64,000 nucleotides of DNA from a virus: IMG/VR virus record IMGVR_UViG_3300030419_003589, positions 1 through 64,000 of that record; one strand, given 5' to 3'. The position numbers were made by a program, and so were the translations under genes. The notes under the pieces are model-generated. The model was not told where the DNA came from. It saw nothing but the letters and a program-made list of their open reading frames with translations, and made no database searches. Shown piece after piece: positions 37,201-43,600 of this stretch (the first letter of the stretch is position 1; each line of letters begins with the position of its first letter).

Positions 37201-38205
37201 GCCGTTGTCACCAACGACCTGAATACTGCGTTCCAAAGAAAGAGCTTTAGTGCCGAATTTGACATACCCTCACATAGATTTTATGACTTAGGAAGTTCTG
37301 GAGTAAGAGTTGATTACTTTGACACTGATAGTGGGGTCATGGTTTTGAATCACGGAGCTGTTTACAACTATAGACATAGCATAGTAGACTGGCAGGAAAG
37401 AACTAAAGAGTGGATCTTTGGAGAAAAGCTGGTTTCACATGGTCATCACGCTAGATCGGGAAGTTACTATGTCGGATCTAACCTGACCGCTAGCGGATGT
37501 GAAAACGATTCGTTTGGTCGTTCTGTTTCATTATTTAGATCAGAAAGAGGGGATAGCGATTACACCTTGGCTGTTGGCTCTCCATTCCATGATCATCCTA
37601 CAAGCGGAAACCATATAACAAGCGGAGTAACGGACGCCGGAGCAGCATATTTATATGACGCAATGTTAAGAGAGCAAATTCCAGCTCTACCTAACTCTGG
37701 AAGCTGGATTGATGTTAAAATATTTGGAGCAAGAACAGCAGATGGAATGAATATGTTAACGAATAGGGTTTACCAAAACACTGATGGTGAACCAATAACA
37801 TATCTCACATCAGGCTATGTTTACGCTAATCCACATGGAGACTTGTATATAGAAGCTTCTGGCTTTGACCCCTCTATCAAGGGGTTTGTAGCCCACAGAC
37901 CATTTGTAGAGTCTGTTATAGGAGACTTCGTTGGCGGAGAAGGTGTTACCGGCTCCTTGAACCTCATTACATCTGGAAAACCAGTAGATGTGAACGCATC
38001 TATGAACGTGATGTTATCTGGCGCTCCGTCCGCTAATGTGTATAATAATATGAACTTAAGGACTTTTGGCGTGTCTGGTTCCCCAAGCGGAGACATGGTA
38101 CTCTTTACTTTAGCTCCAAGTGGTGCTTCTAGTGGAACCCTCAATTTGAACGTAACTAGCACCCAAACTACGGAAAACCTAAATTTAAGACTTAGGGGTA
38201 AATAA
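25225..38205 (+). CDS. 4326-residue tail protein with split FG-GAP propeller
   Basis: A giant virion protein directly after the tape measure. A concanavalin/LamG-like domain lies at about 1036-1210 (GGFSVFLRFTPDAI...DFALGYKDGYLCGY). Residues 1528-1740 and 4236-4326 hold repeats of the type SGxLNLxxxG. Seven FG-GAP blade signatures start near 1967, 2064, 2416, 2558, 3836, 3962 and 4097, each with FGxSVA...VAIGAP and most followed by GAxxxY. An insertion of about 1,270 residues lies between blades four and five and holds two related alpha/beta domains (about 2673-2756 and 3046-3210), a six-cysteine cluster (3400-3415) and an acidic linker. No signal peptide is seen. Inferred role: tail tip or side fibre scaffold with carbohydrate- or protein-binding modules. 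Confidence 0.7.
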   Translation: MSKPHVKNLQCLCVKDASAKSVSAAGGVFKAKIRGISNFRSSKSYGYGKISSIKTISNKEFRYRVKPPAGTQLAIDSEGPTYRIYVIPNQEWEITPPRTGDSVTLKDSLNNSYTYTVQKYHGVYTESNGVKVSALDIDGYLGSPKPEDICGSEVGYTCIGTLDYTVHSNPIANWCRGLNSTLSNQGFIHKSKLSGGVYFRNFEGLSGIGVIHSGVLTAQYSLREKLEKEAHLNPTFLDKLAGNFNEFGCSQKLYPNKDLALDSGRDRFTGPSRESGNLYTFIDDGVIIGNDYHKHLGQGSVVSDDSGTWITPSSIHTEGLFQYKSEVTNFHIRPDDTRFRMRASAPMNNYESKIAPLYTIENITFSDPSGNVMIRYESMDILGDVDYSNPKTFVNYATYSFKPVSNTFDEYDWQRRTEPYTHNITGYQLSFDVRVTPRDDAFDTGFSDGFEEDYVLHDTYHHGDDYLALDGSPLSTQDQTLINPTKGLRISAVEICNSGGNWLSTSTGPRREDYFQLFLDVPANGRRLEKKILPSFFALADTHNSGIFPAVSSIWYHKNKPMWDASASLLGNNLDTCGSEQIVKALQTETTLDYAELHSTGPHFDSGKMIMKFGYGHGAISEIQQGAFGCAFDQSTCSGWYHPSGAFNSEIKNPAGFDNNYLVVESITLKVKAKKATDSRDYVLDVVGWSDDKLLNVTKAPSGFLQEPARIHVNSDVITSEGVHPSISGYWDNDDDLALSTRSLSEKEKYLETSGNLGGDHYSLTRYPVVTTTEFADYEIPLKIYQDDVEVGLSRNYNVSAMLEHLYLDIYPLPSGAAIASAHLLVRYAPQVALQLGVQGGECYNTITDERSEGKLFPTTRQSNDAILNAGSGYGPISTISNIPHTYSTPSSIRTNYARRWKGANGVSRGPFDPDMFSFGFENPHVDSPFISGHYTFDHIAGSHFKPRDMGFGDNGIDVNLFGAVSEASDTHKNVGWRFASGNLFTNELPGYSGDYQTSDWTALSGGIDMEVTFQGNPLYGRLADAFDNIVRVSGQGGGKYIDLSPDDGIIDTSGGFSVFLRFTPDAIVSGVGYDLFNSGVLFSKWELANHLDFALGYKDGYLCGYAKDDAGSLITVQDDVKYSGYQYPLSVILTYNDHNSSGLKLYTDNEAYEGSWTTLRASSAPFRKVHVPNHGADEPCLQVGWSKGSGVGFNMLVSEFGLSTYSSGIDTMFGSGTNIVQVNPDLTYKQVTAQSFLEGHRSKFFQPGESHTHDSYKLPTYVDEDPQDWSIGDFRSMAFGLGFSRLMKRSGRDLINFHLRDSGIPYENKLTIHQETWPSTVSSGVCYHTQIENDFLRFHLSDTSDNFHSVHKRITKSLPIGYNFKEKALVVETVLEHRFSGDIQWPECRPTTFHLCSEHKHSHQDHYSGPRLIVSLYTKKKEPYWVPNEDNWGLVNRAIHYVHQASGIIKFDSKFDYHNLIDESEKWALFPAEPRLTEFTEKYYSQDVDDMFLQYDLVYPSGGQFESNIDVHTAHVRMDDALIQCTPDSGILNLISSGAYVSEVRDFNLFTEGWQPIDSGVLNLNTHGPVLVHESGFEINISGGDRRDAYLPFRTVAVAVASGEPEFNLHTAGCCNVISGASGTFNLVTNGLGLSSVQMPLSVSNDGLVHTPSGGQLPLYTYAPSGNSTGFFQKLQLRIENNFAGGAVSSGIEMPVFILGSSPLVDRSPVVTMPLVVVNQQFVSSGSLSLVIKDDGVTSRADSSGESVDASDPTATGRQIGVNLYLPNYGGVGSTYLRWFNHNYGSGIELRDNAFAAIDVGNEIRGVDLIGYGACDSDSPRKAIDPAIVTDETTWRPETCNEGGIFRAINTYTNSGAINFAGETGYSGNYYGFRKYTGLIPHAPYYATLKITTGDTDSIKVPRDFEEWEYGMCGPNWRGDPAVSDQGDGDCDTDIIYSGVKLIGDYPYMSGDSSITPISGRNISDTYGESVAVTNDLMVVSSPKIEIPDASGYAIPDAGALFLYRREEDVAGEKAKWTMHDKLMLPSGFRRDYVEKVHENLMVFDQFTISGRQWQIGQEGRQLGASLDVATSGGGERETIVAGAPFAKFTRKFPHIETSGIPTCMMVFVDKYKYWPDEVREIINAGKRWEHLYKYWSAPWNAGTANEWQPSLDVKVIVYQLSNHDDKKPEIPEEFEHSFKHHYIPRMDDEEFLELTGVRNAYNAMYSGIVDGFKEMFPYPTTTAFKPHSGIPPIVGIFKENSHSTFFGGAFQFGGMSNEDVVDDFIDFYEEYSHTSGTANPEVPVPVSGHVRVEKYASEKIVSTTRTLINNTLDSGYLLTTNFKNTPYPVMSVITSGVGQKWAKSNATEFQIPPASGGRVYIFEKESGVFNCVQSIIPYSYRDHCFTREDGDPDGAFCGPSTEPFLGSLEYNDRFGHSVAISKDTSIISVGSPWTYVPCEIFERQDKENTRMYNHVRDWLVFRNLQIPLARYDALALEHGTDYAQKQTYHELDPTNKFWLRTDGNFWADPDEDPDNPGVGGGPIELYKPIYNYKYADIAGTGTWSFIQGEFCGSSRLGYSTSVSDDGDSVAFGAPTDSMNMFEDSNVWYNLDGTKGSTWASYTNAGAVRMFESKAFVPHSSVVEFTRFGNLDRSVHVEQREAGYYDRMDVYFKPKNLPFKRTEFSDLEIPTDAGLAFIITPEIDAASDEIIANIKNWLALGDRTLVLVGNDPLWEEDGLYRQSNDILNKVLKKLGSRMRIEAADTEYEALVGAGNRFQEADGCVSEADVSADRYNVTKSKVPRNSHIDFYPSPVVPGKMFAKGVGKIVQDLSDVGLTDYFVQSPCDELNEEVCNLPLKDRGDIRAEWFAQTVSGPKCDGTVKYWHNWPFHYANKNQAQQFGCFYPESPKPLINRPHEDIVPILTAAEWVDFCWYRPEKKICRKVNDCHFEEYTIPTGYNVCHFEPNQLERIAFSASGNNLNNIIGESLHDWRMELIPDGWDKDAGFIDPEPAQGRDCILQGVANVVEEVTIEQEEKVLYDKCPILVEEPYYYKDADGNKIDANNRVLILAHMNGESERGFTDTHGPNNRGGNDDQNIIFYTNLAKKDCQSPGDIVQLGGWTERTSFEEAYEYSILSRKLSSFGFNVTENAVYGAGDDIDATKVVDTVWVANPYGLPTDTDIEVLKRWLKNGNKKLIVTYNGASQFDDQRLAANVATLLEKLGLESRPWSLPCKGDYFRYVHPGWQHPDPNDRDIHVIRGSNLEKCCPYDPYYQKIDATSDIFDGCKTGYGWNSNYNEQHMTQCEKVSFKAEQPSDWSFEGGNNDKGWYDFIPISGGKNAKELLWYNTPVLDECPVVDEKQYWFMNGLASGVFDVEPGSGYRIFIDWVSENKNEIRPIGCNIEHAASLGVTREEDGAANCPCFCKVCQDEKPCDCHDTSKEILNDLRQNKDTDDFFTCTTWTPFRTLKDKIREWPLGATEVGFPHQAYADVRADSTGKIAIVFNSQKFNSSNQLKAHVEEYGGFPKTPRIVSISGCPLPIYTEEVNEEIKKYRRVCVQREECEIIPEDKGCIDVFRPIKHLSEEYCNVEAPPCEEDDGNNDGDGMGGMDPPEQDDPKCCPPRGETYIEDGPIIAAEEFEHFTAGLNGYQRSKIIVITDSTLVQGQCEHYRNDSVGENQNFLRSLYPISPHKRTGEELGFNWDVVSSDRQFQFAQKLRAPERGSPSKYRVASGIPKTVFPYFGLDALVGSKCSVEHYIDNEDTYHPAEQLNRPMEPLQLGEEIKKFGRDVATAEWHQFPKFSGDFLGWGTYDLGSHKQDFLKDASPGGGINELMKVSDGTDFLDLDYYTSGCPGDLFGWSVDLTNNKLIVGTPFNGFVTENAASGISGIVQWHEIKNDPGPHRSGLNLSQEGGAGAAFYFERTTSGSNVVSENLPWEFKQKIKPSSVNVGLDGATIASLTTVKGDHDLDADFSLTHGGRTDKFGYSVAIDADMVAIGAPHHDYETLHEHIYSGAVVTNDLNTAFQRKSFSAEFDIPSHRFYDLGSSGVRVDYFDTDSGVMVLNHGAVYNYRHSIVDWQERTKEWIFGEKLVSHGHHARSGSYYVGSNLTASGCENDSFGRSVSLFRSERGDSDYTLAVGSPFHDHPTSGNHITSGVTDAGAAYLYDAMLREQIPALPNSGSWIDVKIFGARTADGMNMLTNRVYQNTDGEPITYLTSGYVYANPHGDLYIEASGFDPSIKGFVAHRPFVESVIGDFVGGEGVTGSLNLITSGKPVDVNASMNVMLSGAPSANVYNNMNLRTFGVSGSPSGDMVLFTLAPSGASSGTLNLNVTSTQTTENLNLRLRGK
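31120..37680 (+). repeat. seven FG-GAP-type blade repeats
   Basis: Blades begin with: YGESVAVTNDLMVVSSP (31126), LGASLDVATSG (31414), FGHSVAISKDTSIISVGSP (32470), LGYSTSVSDDGDSVAFGAP (32896), FGWSVDLTNNKLIVGTP (36730), FGYSVAIDADMVAIGAP (37108) and FGRSVSLF...LAVGSP (37513). Seven is the canonical blade number of integrin-type propellers. Blades five to seven are evenly spaced (about 130 residues), while earlier ones are spread by insertions. Confidence 0.7.
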
Positions 38206-40058
38206 TGCCTATTAGAATCAGATATCAGAATGACCCAGCTCAAGAGTGTACCATAAGACCTACTCCTCTGGTCAGTATTAACTCAAATGTACTGAAGAAT
38301 GGAGCGGGAGAAGCGTTTGGCGTCACCTATACAATAACTTTAAATGGTACATTGTTACCAGACGAGGGGTCTCCGTACGCACTGGATAGCACCTCGACAC
38401 AAGGCGGGGCTTTTGACAGTCCGTACCCATTTCATGACGCGGGAAGCTTTGGCGGGACTAATCCTGCCCCAACGCATGTTGGCCCCTATAAGGCGTTTGA
38501 CAGCAATAGGTCTCACACGGGGATAAGCAAACCCCCAAAACAGGTAGTCCCCACTAACGATCTTGCTACGGCGATATTATCCAAACAGAGGGCTATGAAA
38601 GCTCTATTCGCACAAGACGGTCAAAGATTTGAAATTACAGATATTAGAGAAGACTTACCCGCTGTAATATGTTACCCCAGAATAACTAGCGTTAATTTTA
38701 CTGAAGGCACATACATAACTAAAGCCGAGTATTCAATAACTATGGAGGCTGACATACTACTCCATAAAGAGCCCGCAGGGTTTAAACCAGACCTAGACGG
38801 AACACTTATCCCCATAGGCAGTGGCGATCAAGACAGGAAGTATCCCAAGACGACTCAGGCCGGAACTGAGAACAATCTTATAGTTGCTTTAAGCGGGGCG
38901 TTTATACAAAATTACGGAGAAACTTGGGCAATAGAAGTAGATGATAGTAGTCAAGGTGAAGTAATTGATCTAGAGAACGAGATCGTTGCTCCAAGGTCGT
39001 ATAGGATATCGCACTCCATAAATGCCACCGGAAAAACTCACTATGCGCATAAGAATACCGGTCTTCCAGACAAGATACCAGCGTGGGAGTCGGCCAGAAA
39101 ATTTGTAACAAACCGTCTTAATAGAGAGGCTACAGCGAACTACCCCAATAAATTTCCTACGGTTGGTGGCGTAGAAATCATTGGTAGCGGCACATTAGAC
39201 CTAATTAATAAATATGGCGGATATAATTTAGTAAGAACAGAGAATATAGATGAGGCCGGTGGATCATATTCCGTCACTGAGAATTGGTTCCTTTGTAGCG
39301 GCGTTGCCTATGAGAAGTTTGATCTAAGTGTCAGTTCTTCCAATAGCAGTCCTTTTGTTCAGGTTTCAATAAATGGAAGCATTAAAGGGCTTTCTTCGTT
39401 TAGTCCTAGCGGTACCATTAATGGTGGTTCAGATACCAGAGCGATAACAGGTGGCGGCTCTGGAGTAACAGCGTACAGTAATGCCCTAAGTAAATATAAT
39501 GAAATAACAAATTCAGGCTTCTTTGGTGTTGGCAGTCATGCTTATAAACGAGCAAACAACATGGTTGCAGTAGCGTTAAACTCACAGCCCGCCAGTGTAA
39601 ATATAGGCGCTAATAAATTTACCGGAGATTTAACTTATGCATTGGCATTTGACAATAGACCAACTAATATAATATCAGGAGCGTTATCAGAAGACATACA
39701 GGTTAATGATACTTACCCCGGAGATGTATTCGCGGTAATTCCGGTCCTAGGAAGAAAGACTGGCCCTGTATTGCAATATATTGGAGGCAGAACGGAGCAC
39801 AAGAGAGACGTTTCCGTGAGTTTAGTAATGGATTATACAAAGATACCCTACGGTTCCGGTAGAGACCCAATGATAATGAAGAAGCCTAGCGTTGTAGAGC
39901 CTACAGCAAGCCAATTAGCTACACTGCTGAAAGAGCTGAGTCCACAACAAGAGCCGGGGGTTAGGAAATGTTTTGTTGGAGCCCCATCAGAAAGCTGGAG
40001 CCCAAAGGCCGGAACGTATAGCTTTAATGTGTCGTTCACATATGAGTTGGATAAATAA
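38205..40058 (+). CDS. distal tail/baseplate protein
   Basis: 617 residues, coupled to the giant gene (TAATG). The N-terminus has FGVTYTITLNGTLLPDEGSP, a pattern common in marine phage tail proteins near the baseplate, then a helix ILSKQRAMKALFAQDGQRFE. The remainder is beta-rich, with WAIEVDDSSQ and two later strands near YPGDVFAVIPVLG and SVSLVMDYTKIPYG. The C-terminus ends AGTYSFNVSFTYELD. Position between the giant tail protein and the hub candidate suggests a ring component at the tail end. The exact counterpart in model phages is uncertain. Confidence 0.5.
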   Translation: MPIRIRYQNDPAQECTIRPTPLVSINSNVLKNGAGEAFGVTYTITLNGTLLPDEGSPYALDSTSTQGGAFDSPYPFHDAGSFGGTNPAPTHVGPYKAFDSNRSHTGISKPPKQVVPTNDLATAILSKQRAMKALFAQDGQRFEITDIREDLPAVICYPRITSVNFTEGTYITKAEYSITMEADILLHKEPAGFKPDLDGTLIPIGSGDQDRKYPKTTQAGTENNLIVALSGAFIQNYGETWAIEVDDSSQGEVIDLENEIVAPRSYRISHSINATGKTHYAHKNTGLPDKIPAWESARKFVTNRLNREATANYPNKFPTVGGVEIIGSGTLDLINKYGGYNLVRTENIDEAGGSYSVTENWFLCSGVAYEKFDLSVSSSNSSPFVQVSINGSIKGLSSFSPSGTINGGSDTRAITGGGSGVTAYSNALSKYNEITNSGFFGVGSHAYKRANNMVAVALNSQPASVNIGANKFTGDLTYALAFDNRPTNIISGALSEDIQVNDTYPGDVFAVIPVLGRKTGPVLQYIGGRTEHKRDVSVSLVMDYTKIPYGSGRDPMIMKKPSVVEPTASQLATLLKELSPQQEPGVRKCFVGAPSESWSPKAGTYSFNVSFTYELDK

Positions 40059-40060
40059 AC

Positions 40061-40642
40061 ATGCCAGATCCTAATGAAAACTGTGACAGCAGAGGTAAAG
40101 TCAGAGATGACAGATACGGGTTTCCTCATTATTTTTATTGTGACCCCGGCCTACCGCTAGACGAAGAATATTCAAAGGCGAATCCTTGGAATGGAGCGCC
40201 TTTTGGTGTAGGTGTTCAGCGTGACCAAACCCCTGTTATGCCTTCTGCGGAAGTACACTTCTTTGATTATTCACAACATCAAGAGAATATACAAAAAGTT
40301 GCGGGCGGACCGAGCGGAATAAATTTCCTTTTTCCCTCTCCATCTTCCGTTTCGGCAGTCGCAGAGTCCCAGTATAGCCCGGAGTGGTGGGCTGTATCTG
40401 GAATATATAAAACGTTTGGGGCCGATGTACAGGTAACAACCGATCCAGACCAAACAGGAATATTTCACTTTGATAATTTAAAAGGACAATTTAGCACTCT
40501 AGGAACTAAGGATGTTGCCGTTGACTTTAATATCTTTTTTCCATTTGTGCATCACGGAAACGCTACAGAGCCAACTTTAATGGCTATCCCCTACGTGTCG
40601 GATTATATTATAGCAACACCTTATTTTCCGTATCCAGTTTAA
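40061..40642 (+). CDS. baseplate-region protein of unknown function
   Basis: 193 residues, Pro/Tyr/Phe-rich, beginning MPDPNENCDSRGKVRDDRYG. The last 60 residues have the look of a beta domain (AVDFNIFFPFVHHG). No known motif, signal peptide or membrane segment. It starts two bases after the distal tail gene and ends ten bases before the hub candidate, so a minor baseplate part is likely. Confidence 0.45.
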   Translation: MPDPNENCDSRGKVRDDRYGFPHYFYCDPGLPLDEEYSKANPWNGAPFGVGVQRDQTPVMPSAEVHFFDYSQHQENIQKVAGGPSGINFLFPSPSSVSAVAESQYSPEWWAVSGIYKTFGADVQVTTDPDQTGIFHFDNLKGQFSTLGTKDVAVDFNIFFPFVHHGNATEPTLMAIPYVSDYIIATPYFPYPV

Positions 40643-40652
40643 GGAAGGAACT

Positions 40653-43600
40653 ATGTCTGAAAATTTATTAGGAATTGTTGCCCCAAGCGGGGAATATGCC
40701 GAAGGTTGGCCGTCGCAATTCGTATTGCCCCAAGGCATTAATGGCGACATGTCAGATGCCGGATGGAAAGAAGGGGCAGAGGGATTTCCTCAACAAACCT
40801 TCCTCGGCGCCTCCATTAGAAACTTTAATATAAATGCTGGTTTCGGAGATAGTACATCTACACTTTCTGTTGACTTAGTTAATGATGAGTTTAACCTATC
40901 CGATGAAACGTTAATGGGTAGCGGAGACGACCCCTACCACAATGGTGACTCAGACCAGTTCAGGCCGCCAGTCGTTGGTACGCCCGTTTTCTTCAAATTT
41001 GGTGGCAATCCAGCCTCTGTAGAGCAGGCTTGGAGAAAGACATTCGACGACCTGTACGGAATAGATACTATAGATGAACCGGTTGATTTCCCCACTATCA
41101 CCACTGCCGGTGAAATAAAAAGAATTCCCGCCCCTCATCACTATCTGAGAAAAATAGAAAACAAGGGAACACCTAATCAAGTAAATACATGGGTGAATAA
41201 AAGCGCCCTTTATGATCCGGAAACTCAATGGAGAGGTAAGGATCACCTCGTATTTGGAGGTATCCTGCAAAGCTATACTCAGAACAGAGGTCCGGGTGGT
41301 AATCCATTATATTCAGCACAGATTACAGACCCTAGAGAGATACTTTCAAACGCAGTGGTTCTTTTAAGTAACTATGCTGGAACTACGTTCAACAACAAAA
41401 ACCTACTTAATGTATTTGGGTTTTTGGAACATGACCCCAGTGAGCCCACAAAAAAGGCAATAGAGGGGCTTGCATTAAGTAAGAATGTTGTAACAAAAGT
41501 TATTAATCCGCTAACCGGTAATTTTATTTATACCGGAGATGATAACTATCATTTTGAAAAACCGGCCTTCAAGGGTACCTTTTTTACTGGGACTGGTCAC
41601 GTTCACTTTCCAGATACAATAGGTGAAACCTTTCCGATTACTGGCCAAGGCTTCGCCCGTAGAAGCGAAAGAGGAATGCCTTGGTATAGGATACGGGATG
41701 GGTTAAACGCTTTAATGGGTGTCAATGGATTCTTACCCACTGAGTATGTCGAGGCTGGCTATGGCGGAGCAATAGATTTTAGGGGCTATAAATATATAGT
41801 TGACTTTAGTGGTATTCCAAGTGAGCTTATACCTGACTCCTTCTTCTTTGACTTTGATCAAACAGACCTTCTTTCTTTATCTCAAGAGATCTGTGATATT
41901 ATCAGTCACGAATTATTTGTAACATTACTTCCAGTGATTGACCACCCAAGCTGTAAAGTTATTCATGACTTCAATACCAACATTATAAGATTCTTTCCGC
42001 AGTTCCGATCTCAGATGATTGCTGGTATAATTAGAGTAGATGCTATTGATAAAAGAAAGCCGCCCACTTATGGTGCGATAAAATCATATCTAGACTTTTT
42101 GCTTGCTAGAGGTGTTGAAGTAGAGAATCAAGATGTTGGTTACGAACTATCTAATGTCACAACTGATAAATTCGTTGTTGGTGGCCAAGAAACAAATATG
42201 TACTACTTCTCAGCAGCTAAAGATAGAAATGACATGGAGGTTAGAAAGCACAAAGACGGACAAACTAACAAGCTGGCATTGCTTGAGAGAGAGAAATGGT
42301 CTCTAGATACAATGCTAAAGCAACAGGTGTTGCCGTTCTACGGATTTCTTGGTCCAGAAAAGGCTGTTACTATCCCAAAGGGCTTTGGCTCTTATCAGCA
42401 AATCCTACTCGATGCGACCAACCTAAACGCTTTTGGTGTAGGCAACTATTATGTAGCTACCGAGATTGAGCTTAGAGCCGCCCTCGTTTCTTACCAACAG
42501 TGGAAAAATTTCTTATTGCAATATGATGAACAGTGGATGAGGAAGCTCGAAGGCCCGATAAAACACTTTGATCAGCATGTACCGGCTGACGTTGCCGCCG
42601 AGATTGCGGACGCTGGGATGAGTGACGATGTTACAGAAATGTTTAAAGCGTGTTTTGATGGTAAGTACGGAGTCTCTGTTCCAAGATGTGTGTGGAGATC
42701 GGATAAAAATTACCTTGGGAAGGACGGGTATCCGGCAAGCCCATGTGCTCCTCCGTTTGGTTATCCGCTTTATTATAAGAGGGCTGAAAAGATAGGTGTT
42801 GCCGAAGGGGGAATAGTCTCTGTCTTAAACGCGCAGACAACCCTAATGAGCAACTTAAATCAGCTAAAGGATAAACTAGATACAAATGAGCCATATTTTA
42901 ACACTATAAAAGAGGATGCCCTTGAGGAAGTAAAGAAGATTGAAAAAAGCATAAATGCGAAATGGCTTCAATTCAAGAGAGCATTCTCCAATGATCTGGC
43001 GGCACAAGCAGCCTTTTCCACCATAAATGTTAAACTGTATACGGCGTTAGCGGAGGCCAAGGCATATGTCAAGCAGATCGAAAAAGACTTAAAGCAGGCA
43101 GATGCAGACGACAAGCTTGTTATCGCACATATTAATGACACCATAAGTAATAACAAAAAACTTCTCAAGAACGCTTCCAGAATAGCCAAGAAGGGAGAGA
43201 AGAATGCCCAGAAGGTTTATAACTTTGTTAGGAAGGTGGCGGAAGAGAATTTAGGGAAAAAATTCTTGGTAAAAATCCCCAAGAAGGCAAATATGAACTT
43301 CGATCCAGAAGTCAAATACTGGCAAAAAGGTATTGTCGAAGATAACTCCGGAGATGAGGAAGAGGGTGAAGTTGAACAGCAAGAAAACATGGCCGTATCT
43401 AACGTTAAGAAGGGGCCATTTGGATTTAGGCCACTTCCCGTTACTGCCGGAGCTGCGTATCACATCAGTGGTGAGGCTTGGGAAACTATAATCAAGAATA
43501 TAGGAAAGCGAGTGAAAAATTCGGATGCGTTTGAACATTATTTAGATCCTGACCATAAGACAGGAAACGCTAGTTTTCCGAATGGATACACCAATGGGGC

